DNA of 39,222 nucleotides, from contig NZ_SRYR01000017.1 in assembly GCF_004794105.1 (NCBI RefSeq), positions 1-39,222 on the forward strand, given 5' to 3'. Under the pieces are notes generated by a model. The model did no database searches. It was not told the origin of the DNA and saw only the letters and a program-made list of their open reading frames with translations. This stretch comes from Clostridium sartagoforme (GTDB lineage: Bacteria; Bacillota; Clostridia; Clostridiales; Clostridiaceae). This document shows, one piece after another, positions 19,713-27,433 of this stretch. Numbering within the stretch: the first letter of the stretch is position 1; the number at the start of each line of letters is the position of its first letter. The position numbers and the translations under genes are program-made.

Positions 19713-20291
19713 ATTAGTTTTAATAATGTGCTTTTCATATAATTCTAAGAAATAATGAATTCCTTTATAGATAGTATCAGATAAAAGCATGACAGTATAA
19801 AGCCTAGTATTTTGTAATGTTAAAAAATCGTATTTACTAGATATATTTACTATGCCAGTAATGCTTAAATCCCCAACAGAAGGTAGATTTCTATTAATTG
19901 CAGATCCAGGATAAACTGGTGCATTACTAATAAAAACTTTTCCAATATTAATAGTTTGCCCTAAGCAGGAATCAATAGCTATAATATAAGGATTTGTAAA
20001 ATTAGAATTTATCTTTAAGATTATGCTTTCTAGATTTAGAGAATGAACAGGATTTTCTAAAGAACCATAAAAATATATGTTTTTTGATTCAAATAATGAA
20101 GATATATTTTTTAATTTATATCCAACTAAGGGTCCTAGTGAATCACCAGTACATCTGTCTGTTCCAATGCATAAAAAGATAACAGGTCTATTAGATTCAA
20201 TGATATTAATTAGAGATTTATAAAGATATTTTCCAATTTCTATATATGAATATTCAAAGGATGAGTCAAACTCTTTTTTAAAAATTTCCAT
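19680..20291 (-). CDS. yyaC: Spore protease-like protein YyaC (DUF1256)
   Basis: A 203-residue protein with the YyaC/DUF1256 core FLCIGTDRCTGDSLGPLVG (39-57), NPVHSLNL and AIDSCLGQ, followed by PGSAINRNLPSVGDLSITGIVN. The fold is related to the germination protease GPR, and the Bacillus homologue lies near spo0J in the spore regulons. The enzymatic target is not established. It is on the minus strand, convergent with DUF4446 and 47 bases downstream of the desulfurase-like gene. Its ribosome-binding site GGGAGG lies in the right arm of a hairpin, so translation or read-through may be controlled. Confidence 0.88.
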   Translation of the reverse strand: MEIFKKEFDSSFEYSYIEIGKYLYKSLINIIESNRPVIFLCIGTDRCTGDSLGPLVGYKLKNISSLFESKNIYFYGSLENPVHSLNLESIILKINSNFTNPYIIAIDSCLGQTINIGKVFISNAPVYPGSAINRNLPSVGDLSITGIVNISSKYDFLTLQNTRLYTVMLLSDTIYKGIHYFLELYEKHIIKTNKKKELLRDEQ

Positions 20292-20296
20292 AGAAA

Positions 20297-20333
20297 AACC
20301 TCCCTTATGTAATTATTGACAGTAGGGGAGGTT
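20297..20333 (-). promoter_or_regulatory. Hairpin sequestering the yyaC ribosome-binding site
   Basis: On the minus strand AACCTCCC (20333-20326) pairs perfectly with GGGAGGTT (20304-20297), followed by TTTCT and, after eight bases from GGGAGG, the yyaC ATG. The right arm is the Shine-Dalgarno itself. The same shape resembles a short terminator, so it may act as an attenuator between the two genes. Confidence 0.6.
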
Positions 20334-20338
20334 AATAT

Positions 20339-21487
20339 TCATTTTAAAATTTTATTTATTGAATCTATTGTATAATTAATGTCTTCAATAGTATTAAAGT
20401 AACTTATACTTAATCTAACTGTTCCATCAGGAAAACTTCCTATTGATTTATGTGTTAGTGGAGCACAGTGTAATCCAGATCTATTTTTAATTCCATATTT
20501 ATAATCAAGTTCATAAGAAAGTTCAGCAGTATCCATTTTTGTAGAGTTAAAGGATACGCATGAAGTATAGTTAGAATTACTGAAGTCTTCATATAATTGT
20601 ATATTTTCAATATCTTGTAAATTAGAAATCAACAAGTTTCTTAAATAAGAGTTTTTTTCATATATACTATTAAGGCCTTCCTTATTTATAAACTTAATAC
20701 CTTCATTTAGACCGACAATACCCGGCATATTTAAGGTTCCAGATTCAAATTTATCTGGAAGAAAATCAGGTTGATCAAGCGAATAGGACATACTCCCTGT
20801 ACCCCCTAAAATATACGGATTACAAATTTCATTAAGTTCATCTGTAATTATAAATCCACCAATACCTTGAGGCCCAAAAAGACTTTTATGACCAGTGAAA
20901 GCTAATGCACTAAGATTTAATTTTGTAAAGTCTATATCTAAAACACCTGCACTTTGAGCTGAATCTAATATAAAAAAGATACCATTATCCTTGCAAAGTC
21001 TTCCTATTTCCTCTATAGGTTGAATAGAGCCTAAAACATTAGAAGCGTGGGACAATATAATAAATTTAGTATTTTTTCTAATAGCACTTTTTATATCATC
21101 TACATTTATAAATCCAAATTCATTAGAACTTATAATAGATAATTCAATGAGGTTATTATTTTCTAATTTAAATAATGGTCTTAATACTGAATTATGCTCT
21201 ATTGAAGAAGTAATAACGTGATCTCCCTTTTTTAAGCATCCATTTATAAGTATATTTAATGAAGAGGTTATATTACTTGTAAATATAACATTACTTATGT
21301 TATTAAAATTAAAAAAACTTGCTATAGTTTCTCTAGCATCTAATAAAAGTCTATTTGATTCCATACCATTATTATGATTTGACCTACCTGGATTACCTCC
21401 TATGTTAACTAAAAAATTATATATAGAATCAGAAACAACTTTAGGCTTAGGAAAAGTTGTACTGGCATTATCTAAATAAATGTTCAA
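20339..21487 (-). CDS. Cysteine desulfurase-like aminotransferase class V (EF2568-like family)
   Basis: A PLP enzyme of 382 residues. Catalytic features are present: EHNS with His98, Asp175 and Gln178 in DSAQSAG, the PLP lysine at 201 in TGHKSLFGPQGIGG, and the active-site cysteine at 341 in RSGLHCAPLTHK. The short C-terminal loop with GLHCAPLTHKSIGSFPDGTVR matches the desulfurase-like family typified by Enterococcus EF2568 (TIGR01977), not canonical IscS or SufS. It is expected to release sulfur, or selenium, from cysteine or selenocysteine; the acceptor is not known. It diverges from a DUF3343 gene, a family annotated as a putative Se/S carrier. Confidence 0.88.
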   Translation of the reverse strand: MNIYLDNASTTFPKPKVVSDSIYNFLVNIGGNPGRSNHNNGMESNRLLLDARETIASFFNFNNISNVIFTSNITSSLNILINGCLKKGDHVITSSIEHNSVLRPLFKLENNNLIELSIISSNEFGFINVDDIKSAIRKNTKFIILSHASNVLGSIQPIEEIGRLCKDNGIFFILDSAQSAGVLDIDFTKLNLSALAFTGHKSLFGPQGIGGFIITDELNEICNPYILGGTGSMSYSLDQPDFLPDKFESGTLNMPGIVGLNEGIKFINKEGLNSIYEKNSYLRNLLISNLQDIENIQLYEDFSNSNYTSCVSFNSTKMDTAELSYELDYKYGIKNRSGLHCAPLTHKSIGSFPDGTVRLSISYFNTIEDINYTIDSINKILK

Positions 21488-21567
21488 ATTATCAGCTCCT
21501 AAAAATTTTTATATATGTCTCAAGTAATAATATACATCAATAATCTAATAGCATTTATTATTATATC

Positions 21568-21608
21568 ATTATAACTTTAAAATAATTCTTTAGTAAATTA
21601 TCTAAATT
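21568..21608 (+). repeat. Dispersed repeat B, copy 1
   Basis: Shares ATTATAACTTTAAAATAATT (20 of 20) and, after the same nine-base gap, ATTATCTAAATT (12 of 12) with 32423-32463, giving 36 of 41 identities without gaps. It lies 81 bases upstream of the desulfurase-like gene. Confidence 0.65.
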
Positions 21609-21771
21609 GAAAGAGTCTGTTTTTTAATTATATATAAGTTGTTAAGATAGATTCATATTTTAAATATTTTTAATACAAAATGTAAATTAATAAAATATAA
21701 AATCTTTATTACAACTTATACAATATATATGTTTCAATAATAATATATATTTTGATGACTTATGTTATTTC

Positions 21772-21832
21772 AAGTAAAGAATAATTCTAAAATCAATTAA
21801 ATTATAAGTAAAGAACAATTATAAGATTAATT
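21772..21832 (+). repeat. Imperfect tandem duplication, 34-base period
   Basis: AAGTAAAGAATAATTCTAAA (21772) and AAGTAAAGAACAATTATAAG (21806) begin two copies of about 27 bases separated by a 34-base period with a handful of differences. It lies in the divergent region between the desulfurase-like gene and DUF3343. Confidence 0.5.
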
Positions 21833-22031
21833 GAAGGTATATATAGCTTAATTTTTATATAAGCTAATTGGAGAATTACATAGTTAAAATATTTTATATA
21901 TGAATTACCTTAATATATAATGTAAAAATTTTATTGCTACTTATATAATAAAATTATAAATTAACTTATCTTCATTTACAAAGATAAATATAATATAATT
22001 AAATATAAAATAAATTATAAAGGAGACATTT

Positions 22032-22271
22032 ATGAAATATTATATAATTGTTTTTAAAAATACTTTAGATGCAATGAATGCAGAAAAAAAATTAAATGAA
22101 ATAGGGATGAAGTTTAGAATGATGCCCACTCCTACATCAATAACGCATAGTTGTGGAATATGCGTCAGGATAGAAGAAAAAGTGTATGTAGACAAGATTA
22201 TTGCTAATAATATTATTAGTTATAAAAATATATATGAAAAAGAAGATAATAATTTTATTGAATTAAGCTAG
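22032..22271 (+). CDS. DUF3343 family protein (putative Se/S carrier-like)
   Basis: A 79-residue protein with the DUF3343 pattern: N-terminal YYIIVFKNTLDAMNAEKKL (a ferredoxin-like strand and helix) and the conserved PTPTSITHSCGICVR with cysteines 41 and 44. The family is described as a putative selenium or sulfur carrier and co-occurs with EF2568-type desulfurases; one such gene lies divergently next door. That the cysteine accepts a persulfide here is inference. AAAGGAG stands before the ATG. It is followed after ten bases by mscS, so it leads a small operon. Confidence 0.87.
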   Translation: MKYYIIVFKNTLDAMNAEKKLNEIGMKFRMMPTPTSITHSCGICVRIEEKVYVDKIIANNIISYKNIYEKEDNNFIELS

Positions 22272-22281
22272 GAGTTTTAAT

Positions 22282-23178
22282 ATGACAAATATTTTAACAT
22301 TTATTAATACAGGTATTGAAGATGGAAAAATTGCAGTAAGCTTTAATTGGGAACAAGCACTAAATAGTACTATTAATTTAATTGAATTTATAGTGAGTAA
22401 AACTATAAGTATGATTTTACTAATAATGGTGATGTTTCTAATAATAAAAATAGGTAATAAGATAATCGATAAATTTGTTAAAAATCAGATTAATAGTAAA
22501 AGAAGTTTTTCTATGGATACTAAAAAGGCATTAACAGTAGGAGCTATATTAAAAAGCTCATTAAAATACATAGTTTACTTTTCAGGAGCTGCAATTATAA
22601 TAGGGAGTACCTTTAAGGTATCTGCAGCAGTATTAAGTGCAGTAGGTTTCGTAGTAGGTATAGGTGCTCAAAGTTTGGTAAAGGATATAATAAACGGATT
22701 TTTCATAATATTTGAAGATCAGTATGGCGTTGGTGATCATGTAACAATAGGAGTATATAGTGGTATAGTTGAAAATATTGGAATAAGAGCTACTACTTTA
22801 AAGGATTTTAGTGGTGATATCCATAATATACCAAATGGCTCTGTGTTGGAAGTAACAAACCATTCAAGATATGATATGAGATTTATAGTAGATGTTGAAA
22901 TTGCCTATGAAGAGGATATAGATAATACTATAAATATAATAACAAATACTTGTAAAAAATTCCAAAAATCAAATAGTGAAGATATAAGAGAAGATATAGA
23001 AGTATTAGGTGCCATATCTTTAAATGCGTCAGGTGTAACTATTAGAGTGGTAGGAAAATCTAAGCCACTTTCTCAATGGAAGATGGAGAGGGAATTAAGA
23101 AAAGAAATTAAGAAGTCATTAGATGAGGCAGGGGTAGAAATTCCTTATCCAAAGACTCAATTAGTAAATAATAATTAA
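22282..23178 (+). CDS. Small-conductance mechanosensitive channel, MscS family
   Basis: A 298-residue membrane protein that would open under membrane tension to release solutes after osmotic downshock. Helices are seen at about 33-60 and 88-110, with the pore-lining TM3 region AVGFVVGIGAQSLVKDIINGFFIIFED. The cytoplasmic beta domain follows with DHVTIGVYSGIVENIGIRATTLKDFSGDIHNIPNG, the classic MscS stretch. GGAG stands before the ATG. It lies between DUF3343 and DUF951, as in many clostridia. Confidence 0.93.
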   Translation: MTNILTFINTGIEDGKIAVSFNWEQALNSTINLIEFIVSKTISMILLIMVMFLIIKIGNKIIDKFVKNQINSKRSFSMDTKKALTVGAILKSSLKYIVYFSGAAIIIGSTFKVSAAVLSAVGFVVGIGAQSLVKDIINGFFIIFEDQYGVGDHVTIGVYSGIVENIGIRATTLKDFSGDIHNIPNGSVLEVTNHSRYDMRFIVDVEIAYEEDIDNTINIITNTCKKFQKSNSEDIREDIEVLGAISLNASGVTIRVVGKSKPLSQWKMERELRKEIKKSLDEAGVEIPYPKTQLVNNN

Positions 23179-23198
23179 TACTTTAGGAGGATATTTTT

Positions 23199-23384
23199 AT
23201 GGTAGAAAACTTTGACTTAGGTACAATTGTAGAAATGAAAAAACAGCATCCTTGTGGGAGTAAGAATTTTGAAGTAATTAGACTTGGGGCAGATATTAAA
23301 ATTAAATGTGTAGGATGCGGAAGAATAATTATGATTCCAAGAAGTAAGTTCCAAAAGGATGCAAAAAAAGTAATAAAGGAATAA
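23199..23384 (+). CDS. DUF951 family protein (YyzM-like)
   Basis: A 61-residue protein matching DUF951: LGTIVEMKKQHPCGSKNFEVIRLGADIKIKCVGCGRIIMIPRSKF. The HPCG and CVGCGR parts give one histidine and three cysteines, so a small metal site is possible, but this is not proven. Function is unknown. AGGAGG stands ahead of the ATG. It is 20 bases after mscS and ends before the promoter of rpsF. Confidence 0.87.
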   Translation: MVENFDLGTIVEMKKQHPCGSKNFEVIRLGADIKIKCVGCGRIIMIPRSKFQKDAKKVIKE

Positions 23385-23402
23385 TATAGTTATTTTTTTA
23401 TC

Positions 23403-23431
23403 TTGCAAAAAAAATTAAACAATGATAAAAT
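23403..23431 (+). promoter_or_regulatory. Sigma-A promoter of rpsF-ssb-rpsR
   Basis: TTGCAA (23403-23408), 17 bases, TAAAAT (23426-23431). A start about seven bases downstream would place the S6:S18-type leader at the very 5' end of the mRNA. Confidence 0.7.
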
Positions 23432-23443
23432 AATTAATTGTAA

Positions 23444-23480
23444 TCCCTGCTGTACAAAGTACAGCCAGAGTCCGAGGGGA
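23444..23480 (+). promoter_or_regulatory. S6:S18-binding ribosomal protein leader (candidate)
   Basis: Outer stem CCCT (23445-23448) with AGGG (23475-23478); inner perfect stem GCTGTAC (23449-23455) with GTACAGC (23459-23465) and loop AAA; the unpaired 3'-side segment contains CCG (23472-23474) directly before the outer stem closes. A bulged CCG at this place is the hallmark of the leader bound by the S6:S18 complex in many bacteria. The rpsF Shine-Dalgarno starts directly after it, consistent with feedback repression of translation. Confidence 0.72.
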
Positions 23481-23493
23481 GGAGGTGAAAATG

Positions 23494-23781
23494 ATGAGAA
23501 AGTACGAAACTATATTTATACTACACCCATCATTAGACGAGGAAGCTTGCAAAGCTGCAATCGAAAAGTTTAAGGGTGTAATAGAAAACGGTGGAGGAAC
23601 TATAGAAAATGTTGACGTTTGGGGTAGAAGAAAGCTTGCTTACGAAATTTCAAAAGTTAACGAAGGATTCTATACATTAATCAACTTCAATGCTGATTCA
23701 GAATTACCTAAGGAATTAGACAGAATATTCAGAATTACTGATGGTGTTATAAGACATATCATAGTAAAACAAGAAGCGTAA
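23494..23781 (+). CDS. rpsF: 30S ribosomal protein S6
   Basis: Small-subunit protein that pairs with S18. The 95 residues from ATG 23494 (MRKYETIFILHPSLDEEACK) match the family length and N-terminus; an ATG three bases earlier and a GTG at 23485 are also in frame, but the GTG overlaps AGGAGG. VDVWGRRKLAYEI and RIFRITDGVIRHIIVK are typical S6 blocks. It is the first gene of the rpsF-ssb-rpsR operon. Confidence 0.97.
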   Translation: MRKYETIFILHPSLDEEACKAAIEKFKGVIENGGGTIENVDVWGRRKLAYEISKVNEGFYTLINFNADSELPKELDRIFRITDGVIRHIIVKQEA

Positions 23782-23795
23782 GAGGTGATATTGTT

Positions 23796-24251
23796 ATGAA
23801 TAAGGTAATACTTATTGGAAGACTTACAAGGGATCCAGAGCTTAACTTTGCTGCTGGAAGTGGTACTGCTGTTACAAGATTTTCTTTAGCAGTAACAAGA
23901 CCTTTTAAAAAGGATGAAACTGATTTTATCAATTGTGTAGCTTTTGGTAAAACTGGTGAAACAATAGCACAATATCTTACTAAGGGCAGACAACTAGCTA
24001 TTACTGGAAGCATTAGAACTGGTAGTTATGATGCTAAGGATGGAACAAAGAGATATACAACTGATGTAGTTGTTGAATCTTTTGAATTCATTGGATCAGG
24101 TAATGGAAGTGGTGCTGGAAGAGACCAAGGTTTCAATGATAACTTTGGAGCTTCAAACAATTCTGGTTATTCAAATCCATCAAATAACTTTGGTGGAATG
24201 AATTTTGAGGAAGACATGACTCCTGTAGATGATGGAGATATGCCTTTCTAA
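23796..24251 (+). CDS. ssb: Single-stranded DNA-binding protein
   Basis: Coats single-stranded DNA during replication and repair. The OB fold starts MNKVILIGRLTRDPELNF and includes FINCVAFGKTGETIAQYLTKGRQLAITGSIRTGSY. A Gly/Asn-rich linker (about 108-138) leads to the acidic tip DDGDMPF, which docks partner proteins. The 151 residues are normal. AGAGGTGA stands before the ATG, and it lies 14 bases after rpsF. Confidence 0.97.
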   Translation: MNKVILIGRLTRDPELNFAAGSGTAVTRFSLAVTRPFKKDETDFINCVAFGKTGETIAQYLTKGRQLAITGSIRTGSYDAKDGTKRYTTDVVVESFEFIGSGNGSGAGRDQGFNDNFGASNNSGYSNPSNNFGGMNFEEDMTPVDDGDMPF

Positions 24252-24278
24252 TAGTCTAAGAAGAAGGAGGGAATTAGC

Positions 24279-24521
24279 ATGAGAGACATGAAGAGATCTG
24301 GAAAAATGAGAAGATCTAAGAGAAAAGTATGTGCTTTTTGTGTGGAAAAAGCTGAAGCTATAGATTACAAAGATATAACTAAGCTAAGAAAGTTTGTTAC
24401 AGAAAGAGGTAAGATATTACCAAGAAGAATTTCTGGAACTTGCGCTAAACACCAAAGAGAATTAACAACTGCTATTAAGAGATCAAGAAACATAGCATTA
24501 TTACCATTTACAACTGAGTAA
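24279..24521 (+). CDS. rpsR: 30S ribosomal protein S18
   Basis: The 80-residue partner of S6 in the 30S platform. It carries [42 protein letters not shown] and the basic C-terminal [15 protein letters not shown] and the later TC give three cysteines near the metal-type positions of zinc-containing S18; actual zinc binding is not established. AAGGAGG precedes the ATG; the operon ends in a terminator eight bases after the stop. Confidence 0.97.
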   Translation: MRDMKRSGKMRRSKRKVCAFCVEKAEAIDYKDITKLRKFVTERGKILPRRISGTCAKHQRELTTAIKRSRNIALLPFTTE

Positions 24522-24528
24522 TATGATT

Positions 24529-24554
24529 AACCCCTGTTTTATCAGGGGTTTTTT
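24529..24554 (+). terminator. Intrinsic terminator of rpsF-ssb-rpsR
   Basis: Perfect eight-base stem AACCCCTG (24529-24536) with CAGGGGTT (24543-24550), loop TTTTAT, then six T in all. Confidence 0.95.
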
Positions 24555-24610
24555 GTTATACTAATACATAATAATATATTTACAAAATATGTAATATTAT
24601 TTATAAGCTG

Positions 24611-24639
24611 TTGCATTAAATCATAAATATAATTAAAAT
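24611..24639 (+). promoter_or_regulatory. Sigma-A promoter of the mazG-like/gdpP operon
   Basis: TTGCAT (24611-24616), 17 bases, TAAAAT (24634-24639), located between the rpsR terminator and the MazG-like gene. It would drive the four-gene run up to lonC. Confidence 0.65.
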
Positions 24640-24671
24640 ATATATACAAGGGTAATAATATAGGGGTGAGT

Positions 24672-24992
24672 ATGGTGAAAAGAGATGATTTAAATATAAT
24701 GGCTAATATTAAGATGATAGAAAAGCTTAAGGCAAATTTACTATGTATAATAGGTGAATTTTATCATTTGCTAACTAAAGGAAGTAATGTGGCACAAGAT
24801 GCGATACTAAATTGCATATCAGGAGCTGTAATTATTTTATATGTATTAGCTCAAAAATTAGGATATTCATGTAAAGATGTAGATGATGACATGAAGAATA
24901 AACTTCAAGTAGGAATAGCAGAAGGTCATGAGTATGAAAACGATGGAAGGAGTTTAAGTAAACTTCAATCACATTTAAAGGAGCGCCATTAG
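24672..24992 (+). CDS. MazG-like family protein
   Basis: A 106-residue helical protein (IKMIEKLKANLLCIIGEFYHLLTKGSNVAQDAILNCISGAVIILYVLAQKLGYSCKDVDDDMKNKL) resembling the short MazG-like family found beside gdpP in clostridia. The helices with E..., ...D and the DVDDDMKNKL end recall the all-alpha NTP pyrophosphohydrolase fold, but the ExxE/ExxD metal motif is not clearly complete, so activity is uncertain. I chose ATG 24672 after AGGGGTGAG; GTG 24675 is also possible. It ends four bases before gdpP, so the two are co-translated. Confidence 0.75.
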   Translation: MVKRDDLNIMANIKMIEKLKANLLCIIGEFYHLLTKGSNVAQDAILNCISGAVIILYVLAQKLGYSCKDVDDDMKNKLQVGIAEGHEYENDGRSLSKLQSHLKERH

Positions 24993-24996
24993 TCTT

Positions 24997-26976
24997 ATGG
25001 AATGGAAGGAATTTTTAGAAAAGAGACTTAAAATTATTAGGCCTATAATTACACCAGTTCTATTTGTGGTAGCTTGTATTGGCTTTTATTATTTAAAAAG
25101 CGCTATACTTGGCAGTATTCTCTTATGTATTTTTCTTTTATTTAGTATAACTGAGTATTTATCAAGCGTAAAAGAAGAAGAAATTATAGATGAAAAAGTA
25201 GAGCAGATAAAGGTAGATATTAATGAAAATATTAATAGTAATATTTTCAATTTAATTTTTCCTGTATCAATTATAAAGGAATCAGGAGAAATATTTTGGA
25301 GTAATAAGGAATTTAGAAAATTTATCCCTGAAGAAGATCCTAGTGGATTAAATATTGTAAGTATAGCAAGAGGTTTAAACATATCTAGACTATTAGCTTG
25401 CGATAGAGATTTACATCAAAAAATAAAGATAGTAGATTCATTATATATAGTATATGCTAGTAGGATAGAAGGATATGATTTAGATGAAAATTTATATATA
25501 GTGTATTTCAATGATATAAGTAATTTCAAGAATATAGATAACACTAAGGAAAGTATTATGTTAATTGAAGTAGATAATCTAGCAGAAGTATTAGAAAATA
25601 CTTTAGAGAGTGATAGGCCTATGCTTGTAGCTGATGTAGAAAAGAGTATTAATGCTTATGCTCAAAGGCTTAAGGCTATGATAACTAAGTATGATACTAA
25701 TAAATATGTTTTATCTGTTCAAGATAAATATATAGATGAAGAGATAAATAATAAATTTTCAATATTAAAAGAAATATCAGAAATTGATAGAGGAAATAAA
25801 TTTGAAGTAACTCTAAGTATAGGAATAGGTAGAGGAGGAACTTGCCCCTTAGAAAATAATAATTTTGCAACAACAGCTAAGGAATTAGCCTTAGGTAGAG
25901 GTGGGGATCAAGTTGCTATAAAAAATAATGATAAAATTAAATTCTTTGGAGGGAATACTAGGGAAATTGAAAAAAGAACAAGAGTTAGAGCTAGAGTAGT
26001 TTCCCATTCCATAAAGGAATTAATTTATGAAAGTAGTAATGTACTTATAATAGGACATAAGAATCCTGATATGGATTGCTTTGGATCATCAATAGGATTA
26101 TCATCAGTAGTTAAACAATTAGGGAAGCAATGCAATATTATACTTGGAAAAGATGTATCAGCAATAGAGTATTTCTTAGGAAAGCTTAAAAGTGATTCAA
26201 GATACGATAATTTATTTATATCTGTTGAAGAAGCCTATGAACAAATAAATGAAAAAACATTACTTATTATAGTAGATGTACACAATTCTAGTTATATCTT
26301 AGAAAGAGGTATAGTAGATAAGGTTCAAAGAAAGATTATAATAGATCATCATAGAAGAAGTCCAGATACAGTTGAAGGGGCTATTCTAAGTTATATAGAA
26401 GTATATGCATCTTCTACATCAGAAATGGTAACAGAAGTGATTCAATACATGGTTCAAAGACCTAACTTAACAAGGCTTGAAGCTGAAGGATTATTAGCTG
26501 GTATATTTATGGATACAAAAGGATTTTCTTTTAAGGCCGGTGTTAGAACTTTTGATGCAGCATCATTTTTAAGAGCATCAGGAGCAGATACAATCGAAGT
26601 AAAGAAAATGTTTATGGATAACTTAGAGGACTTTTTAATAATAGCAGATACAATAAAAACAGCTGAGGTTAATAATAACCTTGCAATAGCTGTAGCACCT
26701 GAAGGGTTAAAAAAATCATTTATGGCAGCTAGGGCAGCTGATGAATTATTAAATATTTCAGGTATAAATGTATGTTTTGTTTTAATAAACATAAATGGAG
26801 ATACCGTAATTAGTGGAAGATCCATTGGAGAAATAAATGTTCAAGTAATTCTTGAGGAATTAGGTGGAGGAGGCCATATGAATATGGCTGGAGTCCAATT
26901 AAGTAATACTACTATAGAAGAAGCAAAAATAAAATTAAAAGAATCAATAGAAAAACATTTAAAGGTTGGTGAATAA
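24997..26976 (+). CDS. gdpP: Cyclic-di-AMP phosphodiesterase GdpP (YybT)
   Basis: Membrane-bound enzyme that degrades the second messenger c-di-AMP, which governs potassium and osmolyte balance. Layout in 659 residues: two membrane helices (about 14-52), a PAS-like domain (about 75-170), a degenerate GGDEF domain (about 180-315, LSIGIGRGG in place of a catalytic GGDEF), a DHH domain with [13 protein letters not shown] (353-365), VDVH and DHH (450-452), and a DHHA1 domain with GGGGH (623-627). All expected metal ligands seem present. It starts four bases after the MazG-like gene and ends one base before the rplI ATG. Confidence 0.95.
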   Translation: MEWKEFLEKRLKIIRPIITPVLFVVACIGFYYLKSAILGSILLCIFLLFSITEYLSSVKEEEIIDEKVEQIKVDINENINSNIFNLIFPVSIIKESGEIFWSNKEFRKFIPEEDPSGLNIVSIARGLNISRLLACDRDLHQKIKIVDSLYIVYASRIEGYDLDENLYIVYFNDISNFKNIDNTKESIMLIEVDNLAEVLENTLESDRPMLVADVEKSINAYAQRLKAMITKYDTNKYVLSVQDKYIDEEINNKFSILKEISEIDRGNKFEVTLSIGIGRGGTCPLENNNFATTAKELALGRGGDQVAIKNNDKIKFFGGNTREIEKRTRVRARVVSHSIKELIYESSNVLIIGHKNPDMDCFGSSIGLSSVVKQLGKQCNIILGKDVSAIEYFLGKLKSDSRYDNLFISVEEAYEQINEKTLLIIVDVHNSSYILERGIVDKVQRKIIIDHHRRSPDTVEGAILSYIEVYASSTSEMVTEVIQYMVQRPNLTRLEAEGLLAGIFMDTKGFSFKAGVRTFDAASFLRASGADTIEVKKMFMDNLEDFLIIADTIKTAEVNNNLAIAVAPEGLKKSFMAARAADELLNISGINVCFVLININGDTVISGRSIGEINVQVILEELGGGGHMNMAGVQLSNTTIEEAKIKLKESIEKHLKVGE

Positions 26977-26977
26977 C

Positions 26978-27421
26978 ATGAAGGTAATATTATTACAAGA
27001 TGTTAAAAAATTAGGTAAAAAAGGTGATGTTATAGAGGCATCAGATGGATATGCAAGAAATTTTTTATTTCCTAGGAAATTAGCTGAAGAAGCAAATAGT
27101 TCAAATATGCATATATTAAATGCTAAAAAGGAAAATGAAAGAAAGAAAAAGCTAGCTGAAATAGAAGCAGCTCAAAAATTAGCTTCTGAATTAAAAGGAA
27201 AAGAAGTTAAGATAGAAGCTAAAGGTAATAATGGAAGATTGTTTGGAGCTATAACTAGTAAAGATGTAGCGGAATTAATTAATAAAGAATATAAGTTATC
27301 AATAGATAAAAAGAAAATTGTTATGGATACAATTAAGGTTGCAGGTAGTTATGATATAGAAATTAAAATATATCCAGAAGTATCTACTAAGATGAAGGTA
27401 ACCATTGTAGAGCAATCATAA
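26978..27421 (+). CDS. rplI: 50S ribosomal protein L9
   Basis: Large-subunit protein with an N-terminal RNA-binding domain, a long connecting helix and a C-terminal domain. The 147 residues begin [36 protein letters not shown], the L9 signature. I use the ATG at 26978, with GGTTGGTGA ahead of it; the in-frame TTG and GTG just upstream fall within gdpP and lie in the ribosome-binding site. The gdpP-rplI adjacency is widely conserved in Firmicutes. Confidence 0.97.
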   Translation: MKVILLQDVKKLGKKGDVIEASDGYARNFLFPRKLAEEANSSNMHILNAKKENERKKKLAEIEAAQKLASELKGKEVKIEAKGNNGRLFGAITSKDVAELINKEYKLSIDKKKIVMDTIKVAGSYDIEIKIYPEVSTKMKVTIVEQS

Positions 27422-27433
27422 GGAGGACTAAGT

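Larger units (their letters stand above)
21488..22031. other. 544-base AT-rich divergent intergenic region
   Basis: No credible coding frame. It contains part of a dispersed repeat (21568-21608), an imperfect tandem duplication (21772-21832), a perfect seven-base hairpin TAGCTTA/TAAGCTA (21844-21866) and another, TTATCTT/AAGATAA (21966-21987), just before the DUF3343 gene. A weak promoter candidate TTATCT-17-TATAAT (21966-21994) could serve DUF3343. It is the longest non-coding stretch outside the origin. Confidence 0.7.
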
